Below, in pieces: positions 41,797-50,376 of a stretch of 64,000 bases of DNA. Source of the DNA: Inquilinus sp042743185. GTDB taxonomy: Bacteria; Pseudomonadota; Alphaproteobacteria; DSM-16000; Inquilinaceae. The notes below the pieces were generated by a model that ran no database searches, was not told the DNA's origin, and saw nothing but the letters and a program-made list of their open reading frames with translations. Each line of letters opens with the position of its first letter. The first letter of the stretch is position 1. The DNA lies in contig NZ_JBHYMS010000042.1 in NCBI RefSeq assembly GCF_042743185.1, positions 7,499 through 71,498 on the forward strand, read 5' to 3'. The position numbers and the translations under genes are program-made.

Positions 41797-42584
41797 AGCA
41801 GAACCGCATCGGCGCCTGGATCGCCCTGATCATCGGCGCGCTGTACTTCATCGTGCCGCTGATCGGCACGCTGGAGTTCTCGCTGCGCATGCGGCGCGGC
41901 GAATACAGCCTCGACGCCTACCGCATCGTGCTGGGCGACCCCGGCTTTCAGGCCAGCTTCCTGTATTCCTGCGTGCTGGCGCTGGCGACCATCGCGGTCG
42001 GGGTGCTGCTGGTGGTGCCGACTGCCTATTGGGTGCGGCTGCGCCTGCCGCGGCTGCGTCCGGTCATCGAGTTCATCACTCTTCTGCCTCTTGTGATCCC
42101 GGCGATCGTGCTGGTGTTCGGTTACATCCAGCTGTTCAACACCTCCTCGATCCTGCCGCTGCTGGGCAGCGAGCGCGGCACCGACCTGCTGCTGACCTTC
42201 GGCTACGTCACCCTGGCGCTGCCCTACATGTACCGCGCGGTCGACACCGGGCTGCAGGCGATCGACGTCCGCACCCTGACCGAGGCGGCCGAGTGCCTGG
42301 GCGCCGGCCGGGCCCGGATCCTGTTCCGGGTGATCCTGCCGAATGTCCGCTCGGCGGTGCTGAGCGGCGCCTTCCTGACCTTCGCCATCGTCATCGGCGA
42401 GTTCACCTTCGCCAGCCTGCTGAACCGGCCGGCCTTCGGCCCCTATCTGCAGCTGGTCGGCGCCAACCGGGCCTATGAGCCGGCGGCGCTGGCGATCATC
42501 GCCTTCGTCGTCACCTGGGCCTGCATGGGCCTGCTGCAGATCTTCGGCCGCGGCCGCCGCGGCTCCTCGGCGGCCACACGATGA
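41793..42584 (+). CDS. ABC transporter permease 2
   Basis: 263 residues from ATG 41793. Six predicted spans; the EAA loop is LTEAAECLGAGRARILFRVILPNVRSA near residues 162-190. PotC-like second permease of the importer. Translationally coupled on both sides: ATGA overlap with permease 1 and a four-base overlap with the ATPase gene. Confidence 0.93.
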   Translation: MKQNRIGAWIALIIGALYFIVPLIGTLEFSLRMRRGEYSLDAYRIVLGDPGFQASFLYSCVLALATIAVGVLLVVPTAYWVRLRLPRLRPVIEFITLLPLVIPAIVLVFGYIQLFNTSSILPLLGSERGTDLLLTFGYVTLALPYMYRAVDTGLQAIDVRTLTEAAECLGAGRARILFRVILPNVRSAVLSGAFLTFAIVIGEFTFASLLNRPAFGPYLQLVGANRAYEPAALAIIAFVVTWACMGLLQIFGRGRRGSSAATR

Positions 42585-43726
42585 ACCATTCGACCGCATT
42601 CGCGCCCCAAGGGTCGGCGCTGCACGCAGGTGAAGCGATGGACACGGACTTCCTCGAGATCAGCGGCCTGCGCAAGGCCTATGGCCAGAACACCGTGGTC
42701 CATGATTTCGACCTGGCGGTGAAGCGCGGCGAATTCATCTCCTTCCTCGGCCCCTCCGGCTGCGGCAAGACCACGACCTTGCGCATGGTGGCGGGGTTCG
42801 AGATCCCGACCGGCGGGTCCATCCGCGTCGACGGCCGCGACGTCACCCGGCTGCGCCCCAATCAGCGCAATGTCGGCATGGTGTTCCAGGCCTACGCCCT
42901 GTTCCCGAACATGACGGTGGCGGACAACGTCGCCTTCGGCCTGAAGGTGGCGAAGAAGCCGGCCGCCGAGATCGCCGGCCGGGTCAAGGAGATGCTGGAA
43001 CTGATCAAGCTGCCGCACCTGGCCGACCGCTACCCCTACCAGCTGTCCGGCGGGCAGCAGCAGCGCGTCGCCCTGGCCCGCGCACTGGCCAACAAGCCGA
43101 AGGTGCTGCTGCTGGACGAGCCGCTGTCGGCCCTGGACGCCAAGATCCGGGTGTCGCTGCGCGGCGAGATCAAGGCGCTGCAGCGCGACCTGGGCATCAC
43201 CACCATCTTCGTCACCCACGACCAGGAAGAAGCCCTGTCGATGTCGGACCGGATCGTGGTGATGAACGAGGGTTATGCCGAGCAGGTCGGCACGCCGTTC
43301 GAGGTCTACAACTATCCGCGCACCCGCTTCGTCGCCTCCTTCGTCGGCACGCTGAACATCCTGCGCGCCCAGGTGACCGACGCCGCCCAGGGCCGGATCC
43401 GGATCGACGGGCAGGACATCGTCGCCGCCCGCGGCGTCGCCGACGGCAAGGACGGCGAGGTGCGGTCCGTGGCGCTGCGGCCGGAGGCGATCGCCCTGGC
43501 CGGGTCGGCCGAGGACCGCGGCGCCGACCGCAACCGGATGCAGGGCACGATCGAGGATGTGAACTTCCTCGGCGCGGTGGTGCGGGTGCGCGTCCGCTTC
43601 CAGGAGAACGCGGTGTCGCTCGACACCTTCAACAGCCCCAGCCTGGCCCCGCCCGAGCGCGGCCAGCCGGTCACCGTCACCTTCGGCCGGGACGACGTGC
43701 TGGTGCTGGAAGGCGAACCGGGCTGA
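42581..43726 (+). CDS. ABC transporter ATP-binding protein (PotA/FbpC-like)
   Basis: 381 residues; ATG 42581 gives a 19-residue extension before the usual start region, ATG 42638 is an alternative. Walker A is GPSGCGKTT, Q-loop VFQAYALFPN, signature LSGGQQQRVALARAL, Walker B VLLLDEPLSALD and the switch histidine in FVTHDQEEAL. The C-terminal ~130 residues form a TOBE-type regulatory domain. It energises the two permeases encoded just upstream. Palindromic repeat copy 2 follows six bases after the stop. Confidence 0.95.
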   Translation: MNHSTAFAPQGSALHAGEAMDTDFLEISGLRKAYGQNTVVHDFDLAVKRGEFISFLGPSGCGKTTTLRMVAGFEIPTGGSIRVDGRDVTRLRPNQRNVGMVFQAYALFPNMTVADNVAFGLKVAKKPAAEIAGRVKEMLELIKLPHLADRYPYQLSGGQQQRVALARALANKPKVLLLDEPLSALDAKIRVSLRGEIKALQRDLGITTIFVTHDQEEALSMSDRIVVMNEGYAEQVGTPFEVYNYPRTRFVASFVGTLNILRAQVTDAAQGRIRIDGQDIVAARGVADGKDGEVRSVALRPEAIALAGSAEDRGADRNRMQGTIEDVNFLGAVVRVRVRFQENAVSLDTFNSPSLAPPERGQPVTVTFGRDDVLVLEGEPG

Positions 43727-43731
43727 GGCGG

Positions 43732-43814
43732 CGTAGGTTGGGTTCGCGACGCGAACCCAACATCCATCCGCGAGAACCACTGTTGGGTTCGTCAAGAGAC
43801 GAACCCAACCTACG
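43732..43814. repeat. Double-hairpin palindromic repeat, copy 2 (83 bp)
   Basis: Same architecture as copy 1: CGTAGGTTGGGTTCGCG at the left, inverse CGAACCCAACCTACG at the right, two inner hairpins. It lies between the convergent ABC ATPase and DapA-family genes. Confidence 0.9.
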
Positions 43815-43823
43815 CTCGGAAGC

Positions 43824-44744
43824 TCACACCCCGTATTTCGCCAGATCCGGGCGCTTCGCCAGGGCGGTGCGGACGATGGTCTCGACCCGGTCGCGCTCGG
43901 CTCCCTGCAGCTCCAGCCGCGGCTGGCGCACCACGGTCGAGGTGCCGCGCACGATCGCCTCTGTCAGCTTGACGTTCTGGACGAAGCGCAGCGACACGTC
44001 GAGGTGCAGGAGCGGCATGAACCAGCGGTAGATCTCGAGCGCCTCGGGGATGCGGCCGGCGGCGACCAGCTTGTGGATCGCCACGGTCTCGCGCGGGAAG
44101 GCGCAGACCAGGCCGGCGACCCAGCCGACCGCGCCCAGCATCAGGCTTTCCAGCGCCAGGTCGTCGACGCCGGTGAAGATGTCGTAGCGGTCGCCCACCG
44201 TGTTCAGGATGTCGGTGATGCGGCGGATGTCGCCCGAGGATTCCTTGATCGCGACGAAGTTCGGCTCGTCCGCCATCTCGGCGAACATCTCCGGCGTGAT
44301 GTCGACCGAATAGGCGATCGGGTTGTTGTAGACCATGATCGGCAGGCCGGTCGCCCGCGCCACGGTGCGGAAATGCTGGATCGTCTCGCGCCGGTCGGAG
44401 ACGTAGCGCATCGCCGGCAGCAGCATCAGCCCGTCCATCCCGGCGGCCGCGGCCCGTTCGGCCAGCGCCGCCGCGGCCCGCGTCGAATCCTCGGCCACGG
44501 TCAGCAGCACCGGGCGGCCGCCCGCCGCCTCCTTGACCGCGCCGGCGATCGCCATCTTCTCGTCGGCGGTCAGGGTGCTGGCCTCGCCGATCGAGCCGCA
44601 GCAGATGATGCCGTCGACCCCGTTCTCGATCTGGAACGCGACATCCGCGCGCACGGCGGCCAGGTCGACCTCCTGCCGCGCGTCCATCTTGGTGGTGATC
44701 GCCGTGTAGACCCCGGTCCAGCGCTGCCCCGCCATTGCCTGCAT
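43824..44744 (-). CDS. DapA/NanA-family aldolase or dehydratase
   Basis: 306 residues from ATG 44744 (ATG 44735 also possible). The (beta/alpha)8 class I aldolase family is shown by GSIGEASTLTADEK, the tyrosine motif YNNPIAYSVD and the Schiff-base lysine in VAIKESSGD. Members include dihydrodipicolinate synthase, N-acetylneuraminate lyase, and sugar-acid or hydroxyproline-pathway enzymes. GSIGE instead of GTTGE and the lack of other lysine genes argue against DapA proper. A palindromic regulator site lies upstream. It may handle the substrate of the adjacent importer, but they are convergent. Confidence 0.88.
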   Translation of the reverse strand: MQAMAGQRWTGVYTAITTKMDARQEVDLAAVRADVAFQIENGVDGIICCGSIGEASTLTADEKMAIAGAVKEAAGGRPVLLTVAEDSTRAAAALAERAAAAGMDGLMLLPAMRYVSDRRETIQHFRTVARATGLPIMVYNNPIAYSVDITPEMFAEMADEPNFVAIKESSGDIRRITDILNTVGDRYDIFTGVDDLALESLMLGAVGWVAGLVCAFPRETVAIHKLVAAGRIPEALEIYRWFMPLLHLDVSLRFVQNVKLTEAIVRGTSTVVRQPRLELQGAERDRVETIVRTALAKRPDLAKYGV

Positions 44745-44801
44745 CCCTTGTTTCCCGCCGCCCGATCCGCCTGCGGCCGAGCCAGAATACCGTCTGTATT
44801 T

Positions 44802-44817
44802 AATTTGTCGACACATT
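44802..44817 (-). promoter_or_regulatory. Palindromic operator candidate upstream of the aldolase
   Basis: AATTTGTCGACACATT is a near-perfect palindrome centred on GTCGAC, in an AT-rich patch ~60-75 bp before the aldolase start. The TTGTCGACA core resembles GntR/FadR-subfamily sites that control sugar-acid and amino-acid catabolism genes. No regulator gene is adjacent. Confidence 0.4.
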
Positions 44818-45081
44818 CCGCCGGAGCGGAGCGACCTCTTTGAGGAAGCGGGACGAGCCCTTCGGCAAGCGCATTGCACCGCAGCATTTCCTGCAAATCT
44901 ATGTTGCAGTGCGAAATGGTACGATCATTCCCATCAGGTGCAGAGAGACGAGGCAACGCCCGACGGGCGGCTCGGTCCCGCCCTCTTTGGACCACATTTT
45001 ACGGGCATTTGACCGGCCCGGCCCATTCGCGGCCGGATCGAATGTCCAGATCAACAGGTGAAGGTTTACGGGAGCGATCCA

Positions 45082-45384
45082 ATGCCTGCCGTCAAGAATG
45101 TCCGCTATGTCACCAAGCGCGAGTTGCCGACGGTTGACGACGCGCTGTACGCCGCCGAAGGGCTGACCGCCGACTACGAGGAGCGGCTGCAGGTCGCTGC
45201 CGAGCTGAGCGGCCTGTCGCTGGACGAGGTCCGCGCCGCGGCCGACGCCCAGGCGGCGGAGATGGCGAAGAAGTCCACCCTGCGCATCACCTCGACCATC
45301 CGGTCGAACACCGGCAGCGCCGTGGTGGTGGAGCGCCGCCGCACCCGCAGCGTGGCGATGCCGCGCTCGCTGACCCTGGCCTGA
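45082..45384 (+). CDS. Conserved-looking hypothetical protein, 100 residues
   Basis: Start ATG 45082 with GGGAG seven bases upstream (an in-frame GTG at 45058 is less likely). The N-terminal half is charged and helical (RELPTVDDALYAAEGLTADYEERLQ; LSGLSLDEVRAAADAQA), the C-terminal half basic with strand character (RITSTIRSNTGSAVVVERRRTR). This could be a small DNA- or RNA-binding protein, but no family is recognised. Divergent from the aldolase and convergent with the TolB-like gene. Confidence 0.7.
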   Translation: MPAVKNVRYVTKRELPTVDDALYAAEGLTADYEERLQVAAELSGLSLDEVRAAADAQAAEMAKKSTLRITSTIRSNTGSAVVVERRRTRSVAMPRSLTLA

Positions 45385-45439
45385 TTTCCGGTATCCGGGC
45401 GGCCGCCCCTGCCACGGCCGCCCGTCGCGTTGCCGCCGG

Positions 45440-46402
45440 CTACCGCATGCCGGCCGGGGCTGCGATCCGCCACAGCGTGGTGCTGCCCCGGACGTCCGGA
45501 TCATAGGGCGCCGATTCGAAGACGATGCTGCGGCCGTCGGCCGACCAGCCGGGCGCCCCGTCATAGCCGCAATTGACCGTCAGCCGGACGGGCGTGCCGC
45601 CCATCGCCGAAATCACGAACAGGTTGGCGTTGTCGAGATCCGGCCCGCCGCCCGAATAGACCAGCCAGGCGCCGCTCGGCGACCAGGACGGATCGGTGTT
45701 CGACCGCGCCGGCGCCCTGGTGACGTCGAGCAGACCGCCGCCGGCCGTGTCGATCGTCATCACATCCCATTGATCGGGCTTGATCTGGCGCTGGAAGGCG
45801 ATCCTGTCGCCGCGCGGCGACCATTGCGGCTGCCGGTCGTCGGCGCCCTGCGTCAGGCGGACCAAGCCGCTGCCGTCGACCCGCATCTTCCACAGCTCGG
45901 CCGGCCCCTCCGGATCCGCTTCCCGGTGCGATTCGAACACGATCCACTGGCTGCGGTCGGCCAGCACCGGCGAGATCGACGGCTCCCACGCCAGCAGGCC
46001 CGGCCGGTCGGTCAGGCGCTTCGCCGTGCCGCCGGCGGCCGGGACGATGTAGATCTCGTCGCGATCGACCACGTCCGAGGAATAAACGACATTGCCGGCC
46101 GCGCTCCAGCACTGGCCGGGCAGGTTGACGCTCTGCGCCCCGCTGCGGGGGCTGAGCGCCCGGGTCGGGGCGCCGCCGGCGGCCGGCACGGTCCACACCA
46201 CCGACCCGCCGGTGTTGTAGCGGCGCTTGAAATTGGTGAAGGCCAGCGCCGTCCCGTCCGGCGACGGGCAGGGATTCTGCAGGCTGCCGGCCAGCCCGGT
46301 GACCGGGATCGGCTTCGCCGCGTCGCCGCGGCAGGTCTGGGCCATCGCCGTGGCCGGGGCGGCCATCAACGTCGCCGTCAGCAGGATCGTGACACGTCTC
46401 AT
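45440..46402 (-). CDS. TolB-like PD40 beta-propeller protein, exported
   Basis: 320 residues from ATG 46402. A signal peptide (MRRVTILLTATLMAAPATAMA, cut near residue 21) and several PD40/WD-like repeats with the typical PxWSPxGxxIAF wording: NPCPSPDGTALAFTN, QPQWSPRGDRIAFQR, DPSWSPSGAWLVYSG, APGWSADGRSIVFES. A periplasmic six-bladed propeller like the C-terminal domain of TolB, but without the TolB N-terminal domain, so not the Tol system component. Possibly a scaffold or a sensor; function unknown. Confidence 0.88.
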   Translation of the reverse strand: MRRVTILLTATLMAAPATAMAQTCRGDAAKPIPVTGLAGSLQNPCPSPDGTALAFTNFKRRYNTGGSVVWTVPAAGGAPTRALSPRSGAQSVNLPGQCWSAAGNVVYSSDVVDRDEIYIVPAAGGTAKRLTDRPGLLAWEPSISPVLADRSQWIVFESHREADPEGPAELWKMRVDGSGLVRLTQGADDRQPQWSPRGDRIAFQRQIKPDQWDVMTIDTAGGGLLDVTRAPARSNTDPSWSPSGAWLVYSGGGPDLDNANLFVISAMGGTPVRLTVNCGYDGAPGWSADGRSIVFESAPYDPDVRGSTTLWRIAAPAGMR

Positions 46403-46600
46403 GTGGGGTCCCCCGGTTGCGCCGGGCCGCCCCCTCGCGGCCACGGTCCCGGCACTCTCGGCGGGTAGGGATAGGACAACAATCCCCTACGATTGAGGGA
46501 GTGACATCCCGGTGCGCGCGCCGCCTTTCCCCTCCGGGATCCGGGCCCATATGATCGCAGGCGTGCCGCTTTCCGGCGCGACCGAGCGGAAGGGTTTGCA

Positions 46601-48604
46601 TTGGATCTCGCGGATGACGCCCTGCGCGACCGGGCCCGCCGGGCCGGTATCGCGCCCGACTGGACCGACGTCACCGGCCAGGCCCGCAGCGTGGCGCCGG
46701 AGACGCTGGAACGGCTGCTGGCGCTGATCGGTGCCGACGAGCCGACCGCGTCCGTGCCGCCGCTGGTCACCGGTGTGGTCCATCAGGCGATCCCGCTGCC
46801 GCCCGAAGCCGGCACCGGCGCCGCCGTCCTGGTGCTGGAGTCGGGCGACAGGGCCGACATCACCGTCCACCCTGGCGATGACGGGCGCTGCTGGGTGCCG
46901 CCGATCGACCGGCCCGGCTATCACCGGCTGCATCTCGGCAACCGCGAGATCACCCTGGCGGTGGCGCCGCCCCGCTGCTTCGGCCTGGACGAGGTTGCCC
47001 GCAGCGGCCGGATGTGGGGCCTGGCCGCGCAGATCTACGGCCTGCGGCGGCCGGGCGACGGCGGCATCGGCGACAGCCGCGGCATCGTCGAGCTGACCCG
47101 TGCGGCCGGCCGCGCCGGCGCCGACGCGCTGGCGCTGAGCCCGACCCATGCCTTGTTCACGGCCGAGCCGGAGCGCTTCGGCCCCTACTCTCCCTCCAGC
47201 CGGTTGTTCCTGAACCCGCTCCTGGCCGACCCCGCCGCGCTGTTCGGCCAGGGCCGGGTCGCCGCCGCGACCCGGACGGCGGGCGTGGCCGAGGCGATGC
47301 GGCGATGCGAGGCCGAGGCACTGATCGACTGGCCGGAGGCGGCACGGGCCAAGCAGGCGCTGTTCCGCGCCCTGTTCGATGGTTTCGACGCTTCGGCCGG
47401 GGGCCTGGCGGAGGATTTCGCCGGCTTCGTCCGGGCCGGCGGGGCGCTGCTGCAGGACCATGCCCGGTTCGAGGCGCTGCAGGCCGCCCGCCTGGCCGCC
47501 GACCCGGCCGATCGCGACTGGCGGCGCTGGCCGGCGGCGCTGCGCGATCCCGCCGGCGCCGCGGTGGCGGAGTTCGCGGCGGCGCAGGACCGCGAGGTCC
47601 GCTTCCACCTGTTCCTGCAATGGCTGGCCGACCGCGCCTTCGCCGCCGCCCAGGCCGGGGCCCGGTCGGCCGGCATGCGCATCGGCCTGATCGCAGACCT
47701 GGCCGTCGGCATGGACGCCACCGGCAGCCATGCCTGGAGCCGCCCGGCCGACGTGCTGGGCGGCGCCAGCATCGGGTCGCCGCCCGACGCCTTCAACGCC
47801 GACGGGCAGAACTGGACGCTGGCCGCCATCTCGCCGCGGGCGATGGTCGAGACCGGCTTCGCCCCGTTCCTGGACACGCTGCGGGCGACGCTGCGCCATG
47901 CCGGCGGCATCCGCATCGACCATGTCATGGGGCTGGCCCGGCTGTGGCTGGTGCCGGACGGGATGGCGCCGACCGAGGGCGCGTACCTGACCTATCCGGC
48001 CGAGGATCTGCTGCGGCTGGTGGCGCTGGAATCGCACCGCCACCGCGCCGTGGTGATCGGCGAGGACCTGGGCACCCTGCCCTGGGGCTTCGCCGGCCGG
48101 CTGGCCGACCATGCCGTGGCCGGCATGCGGGTGCTGTGGTTCGAGCGCGAGGGCGAGGGCTTCAAGCCGGCCGAGCGCTGGGATGCCGGCGCCGTGGCCA
48201 TGAGCTCGACCCACGACCTGCCGCCGGTGGCCGGCTGGTGGCGCGGCACCGACATCGCGGCGCGGGCGGAGCTCGGCCAGTATGCCGACAGCGGCGCGGC
48301 GGAGCGGGCGCGGCGCGCGGCCGACCGTGGGCGGCTGTGGCAGGCTGTCGGCGCCGGCGCGGTGCCGGAGGAGACCGGCCCGGTGGTCGACGCCGCCGTG
48401 CGCTTCGTCACCCGCGGCCCGTCGCGGCTGGCGCTGGTGCCGCTGGAGGACGCGCTGGGGCTGGACCGGCAGCCGAACCTGCCCGGCACGATCAACGAGT
48501 ATCCGAACTGGCGCCGGCGGCTGGACCGCACGGCCGCCGAGGCACTGGCCGACCCCGCCGTGGCCGCGCGCCTCGCCGCGATCCGCCGCGAACGGCAGCG
48601 CTGA
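46601..48604 (+). CDS. malQ: 4-alpha-glucanotransferase (amylomaltase)
   Basis: 667 residues from TTG 46601 (GGAAGGG six bases upstream; no ATG nearby). GH77 family: RMWGLAAQIYGLRRPGDGGIGD opens the catalytic barrel, IGLIADLAVGMDATGSHAW has the conserved DLAVG-D loop, GIRIDHVMGLARLW holds the nucleophile aspartate (RIDH), VIGEDLGTLP the acid/base glutamate (GEDLG), and AMSSTHDLPPVAGWW the third acid (THD). It transfers maltooligosaccharides between alpha-glucans in the cytoplasm. The N-terminal ~140 residues are the extra domain of the longer bacterial form. Repeat copy 3 follows its stop. Confidence 0.95.
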   Translation: MDLADDALRDRARRAGIAPDWTDVTGQARSVAPETLERLLALIGADEPTASVPPLVTGVVHQAIPLPPEAGTGAAVLVLESGDRADITVHPGDDGRCWVPPIDRPGYHRLHLGNREITLAVAPPRCFGLDEVARSGRMWGLAAQIYGLRRPGDGGIGDSRGIVELTRAAGRAGADALALSPTHALFTAEPERFGPYSPSSRLFLNPLLADPAALFGQGRVAAATRTAGVAEAMRRCEAEALIDWPEAARAKQALFRALFDGFDASAGGLAEDFAGFVRAGGALLQDHARFEALQAARLAADPADRDWRRWPAALRDPAGAAVAEFAAAQDREVRFHLFLQWLADRAFAAAQAGARSAGMRIGLIADLAVGMDATGSHAWSRPADVLGGASIGSPPDAFNADGQNWTLAAISPRAMVETGFAPFLDTLRATLRHAGGIRIDHVMGLARLWLVPDGMAPTEGAYLTYPAEDLLRLVALESHRHRAVVIGEDLGTLPWGFAGRLADHAVAGMRVLWFEREGEGFKPAERWDAGAVAMSSTHDLPPVAGWWRGTDIAARAELGQYADSGAAERARRAADRGRLWQAVGAGAVPEETGPVVDAAVRFVTRGPSRLALVPLEDALGLDRQPNLPGTINEYPNWRRRLDRTAAEALADPAVAARLAAIRRERQR

Positions 48605-48613
48605 CATCAGCTT

Positions 48614-48702
48614 CGTAGGTTGGGTTCGCCATCGGCGAGCCCAACATCTCGCCGTGGCGCGATCCAGCCAATGTTGGGTTCGCTTTCGCGAACCCAACCT
48701 AC
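48614..48702. repeat. Double-hairpin palindromic repeat, copy 3 (89 bp)
   Basis: CGTAGGTTGGGTTCGCC at the left and GCGAACCCAACCTAC at the right with two inner hairpins; a little longer and more diverged (GAGCCCAACAT) than copies 1 and 2. It separates the convergent malQ and decarboxylase genes. Confidence 0.88.
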
Positions 48703-48707
48703 AATGC

Positions 48708-50282
48708 TCACGTGGCCGCGACCTCGATCAGGGTCGGCTTGCTGTCGTCGAAGGCGGCGGCCAGACGCTGCGGCAGGTGGCGCGGGTCGTCGACCGCGGC
48801 GTAGCGGCAGCCATAGGTCGCGGCCATGGCGTCGAAGGCCGGCGGGTCGATGTCGACGCCGAGACGCGCGATCCCCGCCTTGTCCATGCCGTAGGCGATC
48901 TGGCCCAGGCCGCGGTTGTTCCAGACCACGACCGGCAGGCCGAGGCCGAGATCGGCGGCCGTGCCCAGCTCCTGGCAGGTGAAGCCGAGCCCGTAATCGC
49001 CGGCCAGCGCCACCACCTGCGCCCCCGGCCGCGCCAGCTTGGCCCCGATCGCGGCCGGCAGGGCGTAGCCCAGCGTGCCGAAGCCGACCGGGTGCAGCCA
49101 GCCGCGCGGCTGCCGCGCCGGGAACACGACGTTGCCGGTATAGGCGATCTGGGTCATGTCAGTGACCACCACGGCGTCGTCGGGCAGGGCGTCGCGCAGC
49201 CGGGCCAGGAACGCCAGATGGGCGGGCTTGTCGCCGAACTCCGCCGCGTCGGCGGCCCGGCGCAGCGGCTCCAGCTCGCCGGCCCAGACCGCGCGGCTGC
49301 GCAGGTCGGACAACGCCGCCGCCAGCCCCTCCAGCGCCAGCGCCGCGTCGCACAGCAGCGGCACCGCCGGCCGGTGGTCGCGCACCAGCACGTCGGGGTC
49401 GATGTCGACCCGGATCAGCGACCCGTTGAAGCGCAGCGGCGACCAGCGGTCGTTCAGCGCCAGCTCGGTGCCGACGGCGAGCACGACATCGGCCTCGCCG
49501 ACCAGGCGCTGCCCTTCCGCCGTGCCGATGCGGGAGCCGATCGAATGCGGCCCGTCATCCGGCACGATGCCCTTGCCGGCGATCGAGCAGGCGACGACCG
49601 CGCCCAGGCTCCCGGCCAGGCGCCGGGCCGCGGCCGCCCCTGCGACGGCACCGCCGCCCAGCAGGATCATCGGCCGCCGCGCCCCGCGTAGCAGCGCGGC
49701 CGCCTGCGCCAGCGCCACCGGGTTCGGGGCCGGCAGCGGCAGGGGCGGCAGCGCGCCGGCATCCTCGGAGGCCTCGGCGGTGGCGACGTCGAGCGGCAGC
49801 TCGATATAGACCGGCCGTGGCCGGCCCAAGGTCATGCGGGCGAGACTGAGATCGGCCACGGCGCGGGCCTGGGACGGATCGACCACGGTGAGGGCGGAGG
49901 CGACCAGCCCCTCCATCGCCAGGCGCTGGTTGCGCATCTCGTGCAGCTCGCCCCGGCCGAGGCCGAGATCGGCGCGGGCGTTGACGGTGGACAGCACCAC
50001 CATCGGCACGCTGTCGGAATAGGCCTGGCCGATACCGGTGGCGGCGTTGAGCAGGCCGGGGCCGGTGATCAGCACGCAGATCGCCGGCCGGCCGCTGGCC
50101 CGGGCATGGCCGTCGGCCATGAAGGCGGCGCCCTGCTCGTGCCGCACGGCGACATGGCGCAGCCCGTTGCGGCCGAGGGCACGGTACAGCTCGAGCGTGT
50201 GCACGCCGGGGATGCCGAAGGCGGTGTCGACGCCGCTGCGGGTGAAGGCGTCGATGATCGCCTGGGCGCAGTTGTCCGCCAT
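48708..50282 (-). CDS. TPP-dependent decarboxylase, 5-guanidino-2-oxopentanoate decarboxylase-like (AruI)
   Basis: 524 residues from ATG 50282. Acetolactate-synthase-like three-domain TPP enzyme: the N-terminal PYR domain with the catalytic glutamate in VRHEQGAAFMADGHAR, the segment DSVPMVVLSTVNARADLG-x-GRGELHEM, and the C-terminal PP domain with the TPP/Mg motif GDYGLGFTCQELGTA...NN. The wording after the first glutamate resembles AruI, which decarboxylates 2-ketoarginine in the arginine transaminase pathway. Acetolactate synthase itself is less likely (no small subunit gene). An MFS gene 95 bp upstream on the same strand may import its substrate. Confidence 0.82.
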   Translation of the reverse strand: MADNCAQAIIDAFTRSGVDTAFGIPGVHTLELYRALGRNGLRHVAVRHEQGAAFMADGHARASGRPAICVLITGPGLLNAATGIGQAYSDSVPMVVLSTVNARADLGLGRGELHEMRNQRLAMEGLVASALTVVDPSQARAVADLSLARMTLGRPRPVYIELPLDVATAEASEDAGALPPLPLPAPNPVALAQAAALLRGARRPMILLGGGAVAGAAAARRLAGSLGAVVACSIAGKGIVPDDGPHSIGSRIGTAEGQRLVGEADVVLAVGTELALNDRWSPLRFNGSLIRVDIDPDVLVRDHRPAVPLLCDAALALEGLAAALSDLRSRAVWAGELEPLRRAADAAEFGDKPAHLAFLARLRDALPDDAVVVTDMTQIAYTGNVVFPARQPRGWLHPVGFGTLGYALPAAIGAKLARPGAQVVALAGDYGLGFTCQELGTAADLGLGLPVVVWNNRGLGQIAYGMDKAGIARLGVDIDPPAFDAMAATYGCRYAAVDDPRHLPQRLAAAFDDSKPTLIEVAAT

Positions 50283-50376
50283 GAAGTCTCTCCCCGGATC
50301 GCGACTCGCTGCCGGAGAGACTGCCGCGTGCCCGCGCCGATGACCACCCCCGCCGCGGTCGGAGCAGGTTCTCGGA

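Noticed and set aside
43824..44744. Dihydrodipicolinate synthase (DapA) proper
   Set aside because: The family is right, but GSIGE instead of GTTGE, the regulatory palindrome and the neighbourhood do not support lysine synthesis.
45440..46402. TolB of the Tol-Pal system
   Set aside because: The propeller repeats fit, but the TolB N-terminal domain and the tol-pal genes are absent.
47014..48618. 534-codon second plus-strand frame inside malQ
   Set aside because: Out-of-frame reading of the GH77 gene with arginine/glycine-rich composition.
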